A stretch of 64,000 nucleotides of DNA from Sphingomonas sp. 7/4-4 (GCF_027941955.1 NZ_CP115960.1:1240001-1304000); one strand, 5' to 3'; positions 49,151 to 61,110 are shown, counted from the first letter of the stretch. The notes: generated by a model from the sequence alone, not told the origin. Translations and numbers: made by a program.

Positions 49151-50359
49151 ATGAAAGAGATCGACATAGCGGTGATCGGCGGCGGCGCGGCGGGGATCGC
49201 CGCGGCACGCACGCTCGCCGACGCCGGCCGCGAGGTGCTGATCCTCGAAGCGAGCGATCGGCTCGGCGGGCGCGCGCGCACGGTCCATGTCGCCGGCCTG
49301 CCGATCGATCTGGGCGCGGGCTGGCTTCATTCGGCGCCGAAGAACCCCTGGGTCGCGATCGCCGAGGCGCACGGGTTCACCGTCTGCCGGGCGCGCCCGC
49401 GCTGGGGCGAGCAGTGGCGCGGCCTGGGTTTCTCCAAGGCCGAGCAGGAGGGGCTGTGGAGCGCGTTCGCGGCATTCCAGGAAGCGATGGCCACGCCTCC
49501 AGCGAGCGATCTGGCTTCCGACCTGCTGCCGCCCGACGGCGAATGGAATGCAAGCCTCGACGCGCTTTCCGGATACATCAACGGCGCGCCGATGCGCGAA
49601 ATGTCGGTCACCGACTGGCGCGCCTATGACGAGGCCGCGATCAACGTGGATTGGCGCGTGGCCGACGGCTATGGCGCGCTCGTCGCGGCGCATGCGGCGG
49701 GGCTGCGGGCGGCGCTGGCGACGCCGGTGACGGCGATCGGCCCCTCGGGCGCGCGGCTGCGGATCGAGACGCCGCGCGGCACGATCGGCGCCCAAACCGC
49801 GATCGTCACCGTCTCGACCAACGTCCTCGCCAGCGGTGCGATCCGCCTTCCCGGGCACGACACGATCCTCCACGCCGCCTCCGAACTGCCGCTCGGCCTC
49901 GCCGACAAATTGTTCTTCACGCTCGAGGACGGCGAGGAGATCGACGCCAACGCACATCTGCTCGGCAATCCGCGCAGCGCGATCACCGGCACCTACACGC
50001 TTCGGCCCTTCGGCCGGCCGGTCGTCGAGTGCATGCTGGGCGGCGAAGGTGCACGGACGATGGAGCAAGAGGGGCTGGACGGCGCCGCTGCGTTCGCGGT
50101 CGGCGAACTTTGCAGCCTTCTCGGCAGCGAATGGCGCAAGAAGCTCCGCTTCGTCGCCGGATCGGCCTGGGGCCGCGAGACCTGGGTGCTCGGCAGCTAC
50201 AGCCACGCGCTCCCCGGCAAGCACGGAGCGCGCAAAGTGCTGGCGACTCCCGTCGACCCGCGCATCCATTTCGCCGGCGAAGCCTGTTCGGAAGGCGAGT
50301 TCTCCACCGCCCACGGTGCCTATAACAGCGGCGTCGCCGTGGCGAAGGCGCTGCTCTAG
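49151..50359 (+). CDS. Flavin amine oxidase family protein
   Basis: 402 residues, intact. N-terminal FAD motif IAVIGGGAAGIAAARTLADAGREVLILEASDRLGGRARTV, then DLGAGWLHSAPKNPWVAIAE. C-terminal FAD contact IHFAGEACSEGEFSTAHGAYNSGVAVAKALL. This is the monoamine-oxidase/polyamine-oxidase superfamily. The GWLH and C-terminal GEA motifs fit polyamine-type enzymes; substrate is inference. Its TAG shares CTAG with the convergent monooxygenase stop. Confidence 0.85.
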   Translation: MKEIDIAVIGGGAAGIAAARTLADAGREVLILEASDRLGGRARTVHVAGLPIDLGAGWLHSAPKNPWVAIAEAHGFTVCRARPRWGEQWRGLGFSKAEQEGLWSAFAAFQEAMATPPASDLASDLLPPDGEWNASLDALSGYINGAPMREMSVTDWRAYDEAAINVDWRVADGYGALVAAHAAGLRAALATPVTAIGPSGARLRIETPRGTIGAQTAIVTVSTNVLASGAIRLPGHDTILHAASELPLGLADKLFFTLEDGEEIDANAHLLGNPRSAITGTYTLRPFGRPVVECMLGGEGARTMEQEGLDGAAAFAVGELCSLLGSEWRKKLRFVAGSAWGRETWVLGSYSHALPGKHGARKVLATPVDPRIHFAGEACSEGEFSTAHGAYNSGVAVAKALL

Positions 50360-51821
50360 GCCACCGCCGCCTCCTTCGCCGGCTGGGGGTTGGAGAATTC
50401 CATCTCCTGGTCGATTCCGCCGAACTTCAGCGCCATCACGTCGCGCGTATAATTCTGGTGGAGCCGCCATGGCTTCCGCGTTCCCTGCCGCGGCAGGTGC
50501 GCCGCGGCGCGCTGGACATAGCCGGAAGTGAAATCGAGGAAGGGCGCCGCCTCGACCGGCGCCTGCACGCGCGGCGTGACTTGCCGCATCCCGCGCTTCT
50601 TCATCGCATTGAGCAGCCGGGTCACATAGCCGGCGGTCAGATCCGATTTGAGCGTCCAGCTGGCATTGGTGTAGCCGAACGAAATCGCGAAATTGGGCAC
50701 GTCGGAGAACATCATGCCCTTGTAGGTCATATGTTTCGCCGGTTCGAATAGCTTGCCGTCGACCGTCACCGGCATGCCGCTGAGCAGCTGAATCTCGAGC
50801 CCCGTTGCGGTGACCACCAGGTCCGCCTCCAGCGCTTCGCCCGATGCCAGCCGGATGCCGGTTTGGGTGAAGCGGTCTATCGTGTCGGTGACGACGCTCG
50901 CCTTTCCTTCGCGAAGGGAGGCGAACAGATCGGCATCGGGGACGAGGCAGAGCCGCTGGTCCCAGGGGTTATAACGCGGCGTGAAGTGCGTATCGACGTC
51001 ATGCCCGGGCAATTCCTGCCGCACCATGTCGACGATCGCCTTCTTCGCCTTGTCCGGACGCTTGCGCATCGCCCGGAAAAATACTGCTGGAGCAGCACGT
51101 TCTTCCACCGCGTAATCCCATAAGCGGCCTTGGCCGGCAGCCTCCGCCGCAACCACTGGGCAATCTTATCCTCCGACGGCCGCGCCACGATATAAGTGGG
51201 CGAACGCTGGAGCATCGTCACATGCGCCGCCTGCTTCGCCAGCTCCGGCACCAAAGTCACGGCGGTCGCGCCGCTGCCGATCACCACGACGCGCTTGCCG
51301 GCATAATCGACATCGTCGGTCCAGAATTGCGGGTGGACGATCCGGCCCTTGAAATCCTCGATCCCGGCGAAGTCGGGCGTGTGGCCCCGGGCGTAATTGT
51401 AGTAGCCGGTGGCCATGAACAGGAAGGCGCACGTGAAGGTGATTTCGGCGCCGTCGCGATCCGCCACCACGGTCCACAGCGCGTCGGCGCTCGACCAGTT
51501 CGCCCGCTTGACGTGGTGACCGTAACGGATGTGCCGATCCACGCCATATTCGCGCGCCGTCTCGTCGAGATAGCGCAGAATCGCAGGGCCGTCCGCGATC
51601 GCCTTGGCATCGGTCCACGGCTTGAACGAGAAACCCAGCGTGTACATGTCCGAATCCGAGCGGATGCCGGGATAGCGGAACAGGTCCCAGGTGCCGCCAA
51701 GCCGCCCGCGCCCCTCCAGGATCACATAGCTGCGATCCGGGCTGTTGGCCTGAAGGTGATAGCCCGCGCCGATGCCGGAGATTCCGGCCCCCACCACCAC
51801 GACGTCGAAATGCTCGGTCAT
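50356..51821 (-). CDS. Flavin-containing (Baeyer-Villiger-like) monooxygenase
   Basis: About 488 residues. FAD motif VVVGAGISGIGAGYHL; GRLGGTWDLFRYPGIRSDSDMYTLGFSFKPW typical of group I FAD monooxygenases; NADPH motif VVVIGSGATAVTLVPELA (about 180); late ATGLEIQLLSG. It oxygenates ketones or similar small substrates. One T lost near 51078 (TATTTTTCC for TATTTTTTCC) breaks it; repair gives LLQQYFFRAMRKRPDKA. Start ATG 51821, preceded by AGGAGAGGCG. Confidence 0.88.
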
Positions 51822-51888
51822 TCGCCTCTCCTGACTCGACTGCTTACAGAAGTGTAAGTAGCTGAACCAGTCTATCCGCCACCATTTT

Positions 51889-51975
51889 CGTCATCCCGGC
51901 GAAAGCCGGGATCCAGAGCCAAGCAGTTCCGACAGGGCAGAGCAACTCTGGGCCCCGGCTTTCGCCGGGGTGACG
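51889..51975. repeat. Dispersed palindromic repeat, copy 5 (87 bp)
   Basis: Begins CGTCATCCCGGCGAAAGCCG, ends CGGCTTTCGCCGGGGTGACG. It lies 4 nt after the tamB stop. The middle is 4 bp longer than in copies 1-3. Confidence 0.85.
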
Positions 51976-51979
51976 GTGC

Positions 51980-54900
51980 CTAATAATCGCGAGAATAGCG
52001 CAGGCTGACGCTCGATCCGCCGAACGAGGCGGTCTGCGAGAGCAGGCTCAGCGAACGGGTGAGCGCAATCTCGAGCTGGGTGGCGGTGAAGCCGCGGGCG
52101 TCGGTGATGATCTCGATATAGATGTCTCTGGTGATGTACTTGCCCGCCGCGAGCGAAGTGCCACGTCCGCTGGTATCGTCGGCGCCGAGGACGCGCAGTC
52201 GGTCGATCCCCGTCGCCGAGCGAAGCTTGCCGAGCGGATTGAGCCCCCGCCCGTGCCGCTGAGCGAATTGACCGCCGCAGCGAGCTGGATCGCCTCGGTC
52301 GCGGAAAGATTGGTCACGTTGGTGCCGAAGAACAGGCGCGAGAGCACTTCCTCCTGCGGCAGGCTGGGCGACGAATTGAAGGCGATCCGCGGCTGCTGCG
52401 CGGTGCCCGATATGTCGATGATCGCCGTGATGCCTTCGGCCGTGGTGCTCGCCTCGACGTCGATGCTGGGGTTGTAGAGCTGCGCACCCTGGAAGCGGAT
52501 ATTGCCGCGGGTAACGTCGAACCGGCGACTGGCGAAGCTATAGGTTCCGCGGACGATCTCCATCGTGCCGCGCACCTCGGGTGCCGCGGTGGTGCCGCGC
52601 ACGAACACGCGCGCGCTCCATTCGGATTCGAGGCCCATGCCCGATACGAACAACCGGTTTTCGGCGACGAGCCGCAGGTCGAGATCGAAAACATTGACGG
52701 ACCGGACAGGAGCCGCGGGCCCGGTCGGACCGTTGGCGACCAACTCGCTGCGCCGCCGGATCCCGGTCAGTTCCGGAATCTCGGCTGCCCCTGGCGGATA
52801 ATCTCGTAACGCGCTTCGGGAATCGCCAGCCGCCCCTCGATCTTCGCGACCTGCGCGTTCCTGGTGATCGTGATCTGCCCGGTCGCGGTCGCCCCGAGAG
52901 CGTCGCTGCGCGCGAGCTGGGCGTTCTTGAGGTCCGCGGTCAGGCTCATCGGATAGCCGTTCGCCGCGGAAAAGCCGATCCGGCCTTGCGCGGTGATCGT
53001 CCCCTCGCCCGCCTTGCCGCTGGCTTCGTCGAGGATCAGCTCGTCGTCGGAGAAGCGGCCGACAACCCGCATGTTGGTGATCTGGGTGCCATAGGTCTCG
53101 TTGCCATAAGCGAGGTTCTCGCCGCGCAGGACGCCGGTGAGCTGCGGCTCACGCACTCGCCCCGAAAAGTCCGCGGCGATTCCGATCGAGCCCGTCAGGT
53201 GCTGATTGCTGAGTCCGGCCAGCGAGAAAGGCACCGCCGCCGGTCCGTTATAGCGGATACCGCCGGAGAGCGGCGCGCCGATCAGTCGCTCGGTCCACGG
53301 ACCTGCACCGGGGCCCAGCGGCCGCAGCGTGGCGACGACCCGGCCGATCGTGGTGGTCCCGCGCTTGATCAGCGCGCGCGCATCGCCGCCGTCGGGAAGC
53401 AGCTTTGCGACGAGGCTGACATCCACAGGCGTCGACACGGTGGCGAGGCTGGAGCGCGTGAAGTCGTCGATCTCCAGCCGCGCATCGGCGCTCGGGAAAG
53501 CATCCGAATTCGCCTGTGCGAAGTCGAGGCTTCCGGTAGCCGTACCGCCAAGGCCGACGCCGGGCATGAACCCGTTGACGAAAGCCAGATCCAATTTGTC
53601 GAGCCGCGCCTGGAGCGCGAGGCCCTCACCATACGTGCCGGCCAGCCGCATGCTGCCCCGATCGAATTCCACCTGCGTCGGCAGCAGCCGATAGGTGTCG
53701 CCGGCGATGTGAATGCGCGCCGGATTGACCGTGTGGAACTTGATCCCGCTCCCTGCCCCTGCAGCGCCACCAGCCACTGCTCCGGCGCGAGCCGGGCATT
53801 GGCGGCGATCTGGAAGGGAACGCCGGTGGACCCCGTCGCCACCGCCTGCGCGGTGCCGCTGCCGCCTTGATAATTGACCTTGGCGCGGCCGGTCTTGAGC
53901 ACGAACTGGCCGCTGCGCAGATTGGCGACCTGCACATCGGCGATGATCTGCGGCGTTTCGGTCAGCACGACATTGGCGGAGATCAGCGCGCGGCCGATGG
54001 TGAGTTCGGCGTTGCCGGGGATCACTGCGTTGAGAGCACGCGCCTCGATCTGTGCCGCCTGGTATTTGCCCTGCGCGGCGAGCTGGGCATTGCCAGTCAC
54101 GCCGGAGCCCTGGAAGCGCAACTGGCCCGCAAACGGCCCCGCCGCCGTCTGCTCGACATTGCCGGTTATATCCATCCCCGCGAAGCGCGCGCTTTCGATG
54201 TCGACGGCGAGCGTCCGCCCGTTTCGCACCAGGGCATTGGCGTTGAACGGACCGTAATTCGTGCCGCCGCTGGCAGTGACTGCATAGGCATTGCTGCGGC
54301 CGCGTATCCGCGCCTCGAGATCGACCAGCCCGACACCCAGCCCCGGCCGCGCCGCGCGCAACAGGACCTGTGGCGCATTGAGCGTGCCCGACACACGCGC
54401 GCTGACCGGGCCATAGGCATTGGACACCGCATCGGCATTGATCAGGATCGGCCCGGCCGGATCATAGCGTCCCGACCCGCGCAGGATCCGGAACTGCGGC
54501 GCGCGCATGCGGATATCCTCGACTGCGATCACGCCGGTGGGTCCGAGCGTGACGCGCGCCGAGGCGACGGCATTGCCGCCGAGGAAGTCGCGCACGGCGG
54601 AATTGGTGAGCCGCCGCGTTTCGGCGGCGACGTGCCCGCGAATGCCCCAGCCGCCGTCACGCGCGGCGAAGAGTTCGGCGTCGGTCCTGAGATCGACGAT
54701 TCCGACGCCGTTGATCGCATAGTCGTTGATCCGGCCCTTGATCGCGCCGGTGTAGCGGCCCTTGCCCATGTCCGCGGCAATGATTGCAGTCGCATCGACA
54801 CGGCTAGAGCGCAGGCGCAGATTGTCCGACAGGATCTGGTTGCCCGAAATGGCGAGATCGCCGGCGACGGACAGGTTGGTCACCAAACCACCGACCGCCG

Positions 54901-56216
54901 CGTTGAGTCCGGAGACCCGCGCCGCGCGGGCACGAACAGGGATGAGGATGCGATCTGCATCGACGCGCGCTCTGCCCTCGGCCTGAAGCCCCTCGACCAC
55001 AGTCTCGCCGAAGCCGAGCGCGGCGGCGGTGATCTTGTAGTCGACCACCGGCCGGTTGAACGGCCCGTCGAGCGCCAGCGCGGCGCGTACCGATCGGCCG
55101 CGCAGATTGGGCGCGATTGCACCGGGCGTGAGCAGCATCGCATCGACATTGAGATTGCCGAAGCGATTGCGGCCGAGATCGACCAGCCCCTTCGCCTCGA
55201 CCGACAAGGCGCTCGACCGCAGCTTGAGCACTCCGTTCGCGGTGCGGTTTGCCCAGACCGCATCGAGCGCGACGTCGAGCTGCGGCGAGGCGAGCCGCTC
55301 GACCGGGCCCTGCATGTACACGCCGGGCCAGGTCGGCCCGCGAAGCTGGAAACGCCCGTTCTGCGCAATGACCGCCAGATCGGCGATCTTCCGCCCACCG
55401 AGCGTTCCGGCAGCCTGCCCGCGCCAATTTTGCCAGCTGCCGCGCCCGCCCATGTTGAACGTCAATGGCCGGTCCAGCCCGGCAAGGCCGGTGATGAAGC
55501 CCTTTACCGGGGCGTTCACGCGCATGTCGATATCGAGCTTGTTCTGTTCGGGCACTGCATCGAGCTTGAGCGCGAGTGTGTCGCCCCCGGCCACGCCCGG
55601 CGCGGCGATGGTCGCGGCGTCCGCGACGATCTGGGCGCGACCGCCGCTGATATGCGCGCTGCCGCGCAACCGCCCGATATGGTGCTGCCCGCTGACCGCA
55701 GGATCGATTTGGATCCGCGCGACATCGAGCCTCGCCACGTCGATGTCGAGATCGGGGAGCAAAGGCGCCTTGGGATCGGTCGAAGGCTTGAGCGCGGGCA
55801 TCCGCAGCAGCCGCACTTCGGGGCTGGTCAGGCTGCGGATGTCGACATGGTTGCGCAGGTAGGCGAACGGCCGCCAGTCGACTGCGATCTCGGGCGAGGT
55901 GGCGAACACGCCTCGCGTGTCGCGGACCTGCACGTCGCGCAGCACCATCGCGCCGAACAGCGATCCCTCGATCCGGCCGACACGGAAGTTGAGCCCGGAG
56001 GCGAGCGTCAGCCGATTGATCTGCTTCGCCACGAAATCGCGGCCCGGCTGGGTGTTGATCCCGATGACGAGCACGCCCAGCGCCAGCACCATCACCCCGA
56101 GCGCGACCGCGCCCCATTTGACGATCTCGCCGCCATAGGGGCCGTTGCTCCACGGCCCGCTCTATCGGCGCCTCTACCGGGTCCGTCTCAGGGGTTTCGG
56201 GCGGATCGGTCACCAT
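51980..56216 (-). CDS. tamB: Translocation and assembly module protein TamB
   Basis: About 1412 residues after repair. Inner-membrane anchored (MVTDPPETPETDP..., then WGAVALGVMVLALGVLVIGI), followed by a very long repetitive beta-helical body of AsmA/TamB type and the conserved C-terminal DUF490 domain (ASTTAEGITAIIDISGTAQQPRIAFNSSPSLPQEEVLSRLFFG, ending SVSLRYSRDY). It bridges the periplasm to TamA for outer-membrane protein insertion and lipid traffic. Four indels: an extra base near 56180, a G lost near 53757, a base lost at 52782 beside GAATC, and a G lost near 52240. Start overlaps the tamA stop by one base. Confidence 0.92.
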
Positions 56217-58363
56217 CAGAAGGCCTGCCCGATCGAGATGTAGAGCGCGATCCGCGATTCGCCCGACTTGCGCTTGATCGGCGTCGCCACGTCGACACGG
56301 AGCGGTCCGAAATTGGTGTAGATCCGCCCGCCGATGCCGGCGCCGAAGCGCATGTCCTGCAGCGTCGGATACAGGCCTTCATAGACCTGTCCAGCATCGA
56401 TGAAGGGCACGATCCCGTAATTGCCGAAGCGATAGCGCGCCTCGAGCGCGAATTCGTTGAGACTGCGCCCGCCCACCGGCCGGCCATCGGGCGAGCGCGG
56501 ACCCAGTTCCTGATAACCGAAGCCGCGAACCGATCCGCCGCCGCCGGCATAATAGCGCCGCGAGGGCGGCAGATCGTTGCGTGCGATGCCAGGGATCGAG
56601 CCGATCCGCGCACGCCCCGCGATGACGATGCTCGACGATACCGGACGGTAGATCGTCCCTTCGGCCATCAACCGCGCATAAGGCCGCGCCGCGCCACGCA
56701 CCGAAGTCTCCGGACTGACATTGGCCCTGAGCCGGAAACCGCGCGTCGGATTGAGCAGATTGTCCGACGCGTCATAGCCGACAAAGGTCGGCAGCGCGGC
56801 GATCAGCCAGGTTCCGCGATCGCGCGCGCCCTTGTTGTAATTATACTGGTCTTCGTTCGAACCGACGATCTCGCCGCCGTAGAAATAGGTCCAGCGTTTC
56901 TGCCAGATCGGCGTCGAATCGCGCGACCAGCGGACCGCGAGCGATCCGGTGTAGGATTCGAACGCGGCGTAATCGAGATGGCTGACCCCCGCCTGAACCT
57001 GGAAAGTGCGGTCGCGCAAGCCCGCGTTCGAACGGCGGAAGGTGCCCGAAACCCCTTGTTCCTGCGTCCCGATCACGGCGGTGGCGATCAGCGCGCCTTC
57101 GGGCGGGAACAGGTTGCGGTGAGTCCACGTCCCCTCCGCGCGGAAGCCCTGGCCGGTGCTGTAGCCGATCTCGGCGGCGAGCGTGCGCGGACGGCCCGCA
57201 TTCTGCCGCACCAGCAAATTCACTATTTCGGTGCCGTCGGGCCCCGGCTTGCCGGTCTTCACCGGCTCGACCGACACCACCGAGAACAGGCTGGTCGCGA
57301 TCAGCGCGTCGCGCAGATCGTCGACCTGCCGGCTGTCGTAGATCTTGCCCGGCTTGTAGCGCCGCAGGACGTTGATGTGATCGACGTCGAACACCGGGCG
57401 GCGCCCTGTGGTGACGATCTCGCCGAACACCGCGCGGGGGCCCAGGTCGACGGGCAGCGTATAATCGCCGCGATGCGTCTCCTCATCGAGCAGGATGTCG
57501 CGATCGCCGAGCTTGACGAAGGGATAGCCCTGCTGCGGCAGCCTCAGGCTCACATTGGCCTCGGCGCCTTGCACGCGCTCGGCCTGAATCGGATCTCCGG
57601 GATTGAGGTTGAGCTCGCGGTCGAGCAGCCCGGCGGGAACGGTGGGGCCGCTGACGATCTTGACGTCGTTGAGGCGATAGAGCGCGCCCGGAGTGGCGGT
57701 GATCGTCGCACGGACGTTGCCCGAATTCTTCGGGTTCTGCTCGATCGTCGAGATCGCGGTTCCGTCATAATAGCCGAGCGAGCGCATCAGCCGTACCGCG
57801 AGCAGTTCGTCCTCACGCGCGCGCGCCGCGACCATCGCGGCGTTGGCGGCCTTGCCGTCGCCGTCCTCGAGCGCGGAAAGATCACGGAAGCGATCCTTGA
57901 GCCCGATCGCATCCAGGCCCTCGACCGCCGTCGTGTAGCGGATCGCGGTGACCTTCTCGTCGTCCAGCCCTTCGATCTTAACCGGCTCCACCTTGAACTC
58001 GGCGAGCGGCGTCAGCGGCTGGGCGAATTCCGGCGCCTCGGCGGCCGGCGGCGGGAAACTCTCGATCTGATCGGTGACTGCCCCGGGCGTCGGTTGCTGG
58101 ACCGGCGCGGGCTTGTCGAAATCCTTCATCGGCTCGAGTGGGGCGTTGATATCGTCGCTCAGCTTCGGCAGCGCCGCCTCGAATTCGGCATCGGGGACGA
58201 TCGTCTCGTCCTGCGGTGTCGTCCCGGTCGAATCGTGCGGGGGCGATGAAACCGGCGCGCCCTGCCCCGGTGTAGGATTCGAGATTTGCGCACAGGCAAC
58301 GCCTGGCAGGAACGCAGTCCCCGCCAGTGCGGCAATCCAGACCGCTTTCACCCCTTTACGCAC
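56216..58363 (-). CDS. tamA: Omp85-family outer-membrane assembly factor TamA
   Basis: 715 residues, intact. I choose GTG 58363 because GAGGAGG stands 3 nt upstream and it gives a normal signal peptide (RKGVKAVWIAALAGTAFLPGVACA-QI). An ATG at 58417 would add 18 residues. An acidic, proline-rich segment (about 27-110) is followed by POTRA domains (VEPVKIEGLDDEKVTAIRY; LNDVKIVSGPTVPAGLL; VFGEIVTTGRRPVFDVDHIN) and a 16-strand barrel with the VRGFGYQELGP lid-lock motif (about 608), ending SRIALYISIGQAF. It partners with TamB immediately downstream. Confidence 0.9.
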   Translation of the reverse strand: MRKGVKAVWIAALAGTAFLPGVACAQISNPTPGQGAPVSSPPHDSTGTTPQDETIVPDAEFEAALPKLSDDINAPLEPMKDFDKPAPVQQPTPGAVTDQIESFPPPAAEAPEFAQPLTPLAEFKVEPVKIEGLDDEKVTAIRYTTAVEGLDAIGLKDRFRDLSALEDGDGKAANAAMVAARAREDELLAVRLMRSLGYYDGTAISTIEQNPKNSGNVRATITATPGALYRLNDVKIVSGPTVPAGLLDRELNLNPGDPIQAERVQGAEANVSLRLPQQGYPFVKLGDRDILLDEETHRGDYTLPVDLGPRAVFGEIVTTGRRPVFDVDHINVLRRYKPGKIYDSRQVDDLRDALIATSLFSVVSVEPVKTGKPGPDGTEIVNLLVRQNAGRPRTLAAEIGYSTGQGFRAEGTWTHRNLFPPEGALIATAVIGTQEQGVSGTFRRSNAGLRDRTFQVQAGVSHLDYAAFESYTGSLAVRWSRDSTPIWQKRWTYFYGGEIVGSNEDQYNYNKGARDRGTWLIAALPTFVGYDASDNLLNPTRGFRLRANVSPETSVRGAARPYARLMAEGTIYRPVSSSIVIAGRARIGSIPGIARNDLPPSRRYYAGGGGSVRGFGYQELGPRSPDGRPVGGRSLNEFALEARYRFGNYGIVPFIDAGQVYEGLYPTLQDMRFGAGIGGRIYTNFGPLRVDVATPIKRKSGESRIALYISIGQAF

Positions 58364-58463
58364 GCGCCTCCTCGGGGAGCCGTCAACCCCGGCCCTCTCG
58401 CCAGCGTAACGACCCATTTGCGCTTTGGCTCCCCCAAGCGTGATTCGCCAACGAATTCAGCGG

Positions 58464-60540
58464 TTAGCCGTGCTTTGCACGGGCGCGGAAGAGATGGAGC
58501 AGTGGTTCGGTATAGCCATTGGGCTGCACCGCACCGTCGAAGATCAATGCGCGCGCGGCTTGGAAGGCAAGACTCTCGTCCTCGTGACCCGCCATCGGCC
58601 GGTAGAGCGGATCGCCCGCATTCTGGGCATCGACCTTCGCCGCCATCCGCCGCAACGCTGCCTCCACGTCGCCGGGGGCGGCCACACCGTGGAGCAGCCA
58701 GTTGGCGATATGCTGCGACGAGATACGCAGGGTCGCGCGATCCTCCATCAGCCCGACATCGTCGATATCGGGAACCTTGGAACAGCCGACGCCCTGATCG
58801 ATCCAGCGGACGACATAGCCGAGAATGCCCTGGGCATTGTTGTCGAGCTCACGCGCGACCTCCTCGGGCGACCAGTTGCGGCCCACCGCAACAGGGATCG
58901 TCAGCAGCGGCGCGAGGCCGGGAACTGGTTCGGCCGCGATTTCGCGCTGGCGGGCGAACACGTCGGTGCGGTGATAGTGGAGCGCGTGCAGTGTAGCAGC
59001 GGTGGGCGACGGCACCCAGGCAGTGTTCGCCCCGGCCTGCGGATGGGCGCCCTTTGCGCGAGCATGTCGGCCATCCGGTCCGGCGCCGCCCACATTCCCT
59101 TCCCGATCTGCGCCTTGCCGGAAAGCCCGCAGGCGAGGCCGATACGGACATTGCGATCCTCATAAGCCTTGATCCACGCCGATGCCTTCATTTCCGCCTT
59201 GGGCACCATCGGCCCGGCGCGCATGCTGGTGTGGATCTCGTCGCCGGTGCGATCGAGGAAGCCGGTGTTGATGAAGGCGATCCGGTCCTTCACTGCGTGG
59301 ATGCACGCCGCGAGATTGGCCGAGGTCCGCCGCTCTTCGTCCATCACCCCGACCTTGATCGTGTGGCGCGCGAGACCGAGCAGATCCTCGACCGCGTCGA
59401 ACAGCCGATTGGTGAGGCCGCACTCCTCGGGCCCGTGCATCTTGGGTTTGACGATGTAGATCGAACCTGCCCGGCTGTTGCGGAAGCGTCCCAGCCCACG
59501 CAGATCGTAGAGTGCGATCAGGCTTGTGACGATCGCGTCGAGAATGCCTTCGGGCGCCTCCTGACCATCGGCAAGCAACACCGCGGGGGTCGTCATCAAA
59601 TGCCCGACATTGCGGACGAACAGCAGCGACCGGCCGGGCAGATCGCCGCGATCGGGGTTCAGCCGTCGGGTCATGGTCTTGCCGCCCTTGTCAAAGCTTT
59701 CCTCAAGATCGCCCTGCATCAGCCCGAGCCAATTGGCGTAGGCGGCGACCTTGTCCTCGGCATCGACCGCCGCGACCGAATCCTCGAGATCGACGATCGT
59801 GCTCAGCGCCGATTCGAGCAGAACGTCGGCGATCCCCGCCGGGTCGTGCTTGCCGATTGGATGGTCACGATCGATCACCACTTCGATGTGCAGGCCGTTG
59901 TTGCGAAACAAGAAGTTGTCGCCGGGTCGGCCAACCAACTTTTCCGGTTCGCACAGATAGAGTTCGACCTCTTCGGACGTCACTACGTCGGCCCAGTCGA
60001 TTGCTAGCGGCACCGCTTCGTCAAGGAACGCCTTGGCGCGAGCGATCACCTGATCACCCCGCTCCTCGTCATAACCGCCCGGCTTCGCGGCGCCCGGCAA
60101 CGCATCGGTGCCGTAGAGCGCGTCGTACAGGCCGCCCCAGCGTGCATTGGCGGCGTTGAGCACGAAGCGGGCGTTGAGCGCGGGCACCACCAGCTGCGGG
60201 CCCGCCATCCGCGCAATCTCGTCATCGACGTTCTGCGTGCCGATCTCAAACGGCGCCGGCTCGGGGACGAGATAGCCGATCTCGCGCAGGAACACCTCCT
60301 GCGCGGCCGGATCGGCAGCGCGGTGCGGATCGGCCTCGCACCACACATCGATTTGCGCCTGCAGCGAATCGCGCTTCGCCAGCAACGCGCGATTCTCCGG
60401 TGCAAAGCGCGCAAAGATGTCCGCAACGCCGGTCCAGAACCCATCCCCTCGATCGCCAGCCCCGGCAGCACGCGCGTCTCGACGAAGCGCGCGAGCACTT
60501 CGGCAACCTTCAGACCGGTGCGATCGACATGAGCGGACAT
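58464..60540 (-). CDS. glcB: Malate synthase G
   Basis: Condenses glyoxylate with acetyl-CoA to malate (glyoxylate bypass, glycolate use). About 692 residues, the G isoform. N-terminal [53 protein letters not shown] (about 270); [26 protein letters not shown]; active-site [14 protein letters not shown] (about 430); [28 protein letters not shown] (about 500) with downstream conserved Cys/Asp region. Two one-base losses: a G run near 60449 and an A near 59053. Start ATG 60540. Confidence 0.95.
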
Positions 60541-60606
60541 GAAAGCGCCTCCTGCAGTGTCATTGTGCCTGGGGAGGGCAAAGGCGAAGTATCCGGCGCG
60601 CGGCCG

Positions 60607-61062
60607 CTAATCAACCCCGCCGTCCAGCGCGATCGCCGCAGCCTCGATCCGCTCGAGCATCGCGCGGAGCTGCTCGCGCTCTTCGTCCGATAGCGTCGCG
60701 AAGATCCGCCGCTCGAACTCCAGCGCCTTGGGCGCCACCTGCTCGTAGAGCGACCAGCCCTGCGGCGACAGCGTCAGCAAATGCGAGCGCTGGTCCTCGG
60801 GATTGGCGCCGCGCTGGATCAGCCCGCGCTCGGCCAGGGCGATCGCCGCCCGGCTCACCGTCACCTTGTCCATCCGCGTCCGGCCGCACAACGCCTGCTG
60901 GCTCATCGCGCCGCCCTCGGCAAGCACCGCAACCAGCCGCCATTCAGGGATGCGCAGCCCGAACAGCGTGCGATACGCCGTCGCCACTGCGTCCGACACC
61001 GTGTTGGACGCGATCGAAAGCCGATAGGGCAGGAATTCGTCGAGCTTGAGCGTCTTCGCCAT
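60607..61062 (-). CDS. MarR-family transcription regulator
   Basis: 151 residues. Winged helix: WRLVAVLAEGGAMSQQALCGRTRMDKVTVSRAAIALAERGLIQRGANPEDQRSHLLTLSPQGWSLYEQVAP (about 42-112), dimer helices at both ends. The D-x-R-[SG] wing motif is present (EDQRSH). ATG 61062 chosen; a longer frame to 61104 overlaps the operator-like region. The palindrome ACAACGTTGT lies 39 nt upstream of the ATG and suggests autoregulation. Target unknown; similar regulators control aromatic catabolism, and glcB follows on the same strand. Confidence 0.88.
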   Translation of the reverse strand: MAKTLKLDEFLPYRLSIASNTVSDAVATAYRTLFGLRIPEWRLVAVLAEGGAMSQQALCGRTRMDKVTVSRAAIALAERGLIQRGANPEDQRSHLLTLSPQGWSLYEQVAPKALEFERRIFATLSDEEREQLRAMLERIEAAAIALDGGVD

Positions 61063-61100
61063 GGCCTCACCGTGCTGCCATCTGCTGTTTGCTGCAAGTG

Positions 61101-61110
61101 ACAACGTTGT
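61101..61110. promoter_or_regulatory. Possible MarR operator
   Basis: ACAACGTTGT, a perfect 10-bp palindrome 39 nt upstream of the MarR start, within a stretch containing several TTGCA/TGCAA words (61094, 61115, 61126, 61152). Confidence 0.4.

Noticed and set aside
53867..58249. A 1460-codon open frame on the plus strand opposite tamB and tamA
   Set aside because: It is the antisense of two well-supported genes. GC-rich third positions on the coding strand remove stops from the opposite frame. Its translation is low-complexity (R, D, G, I patterns) and has no recognisable domain or start context.
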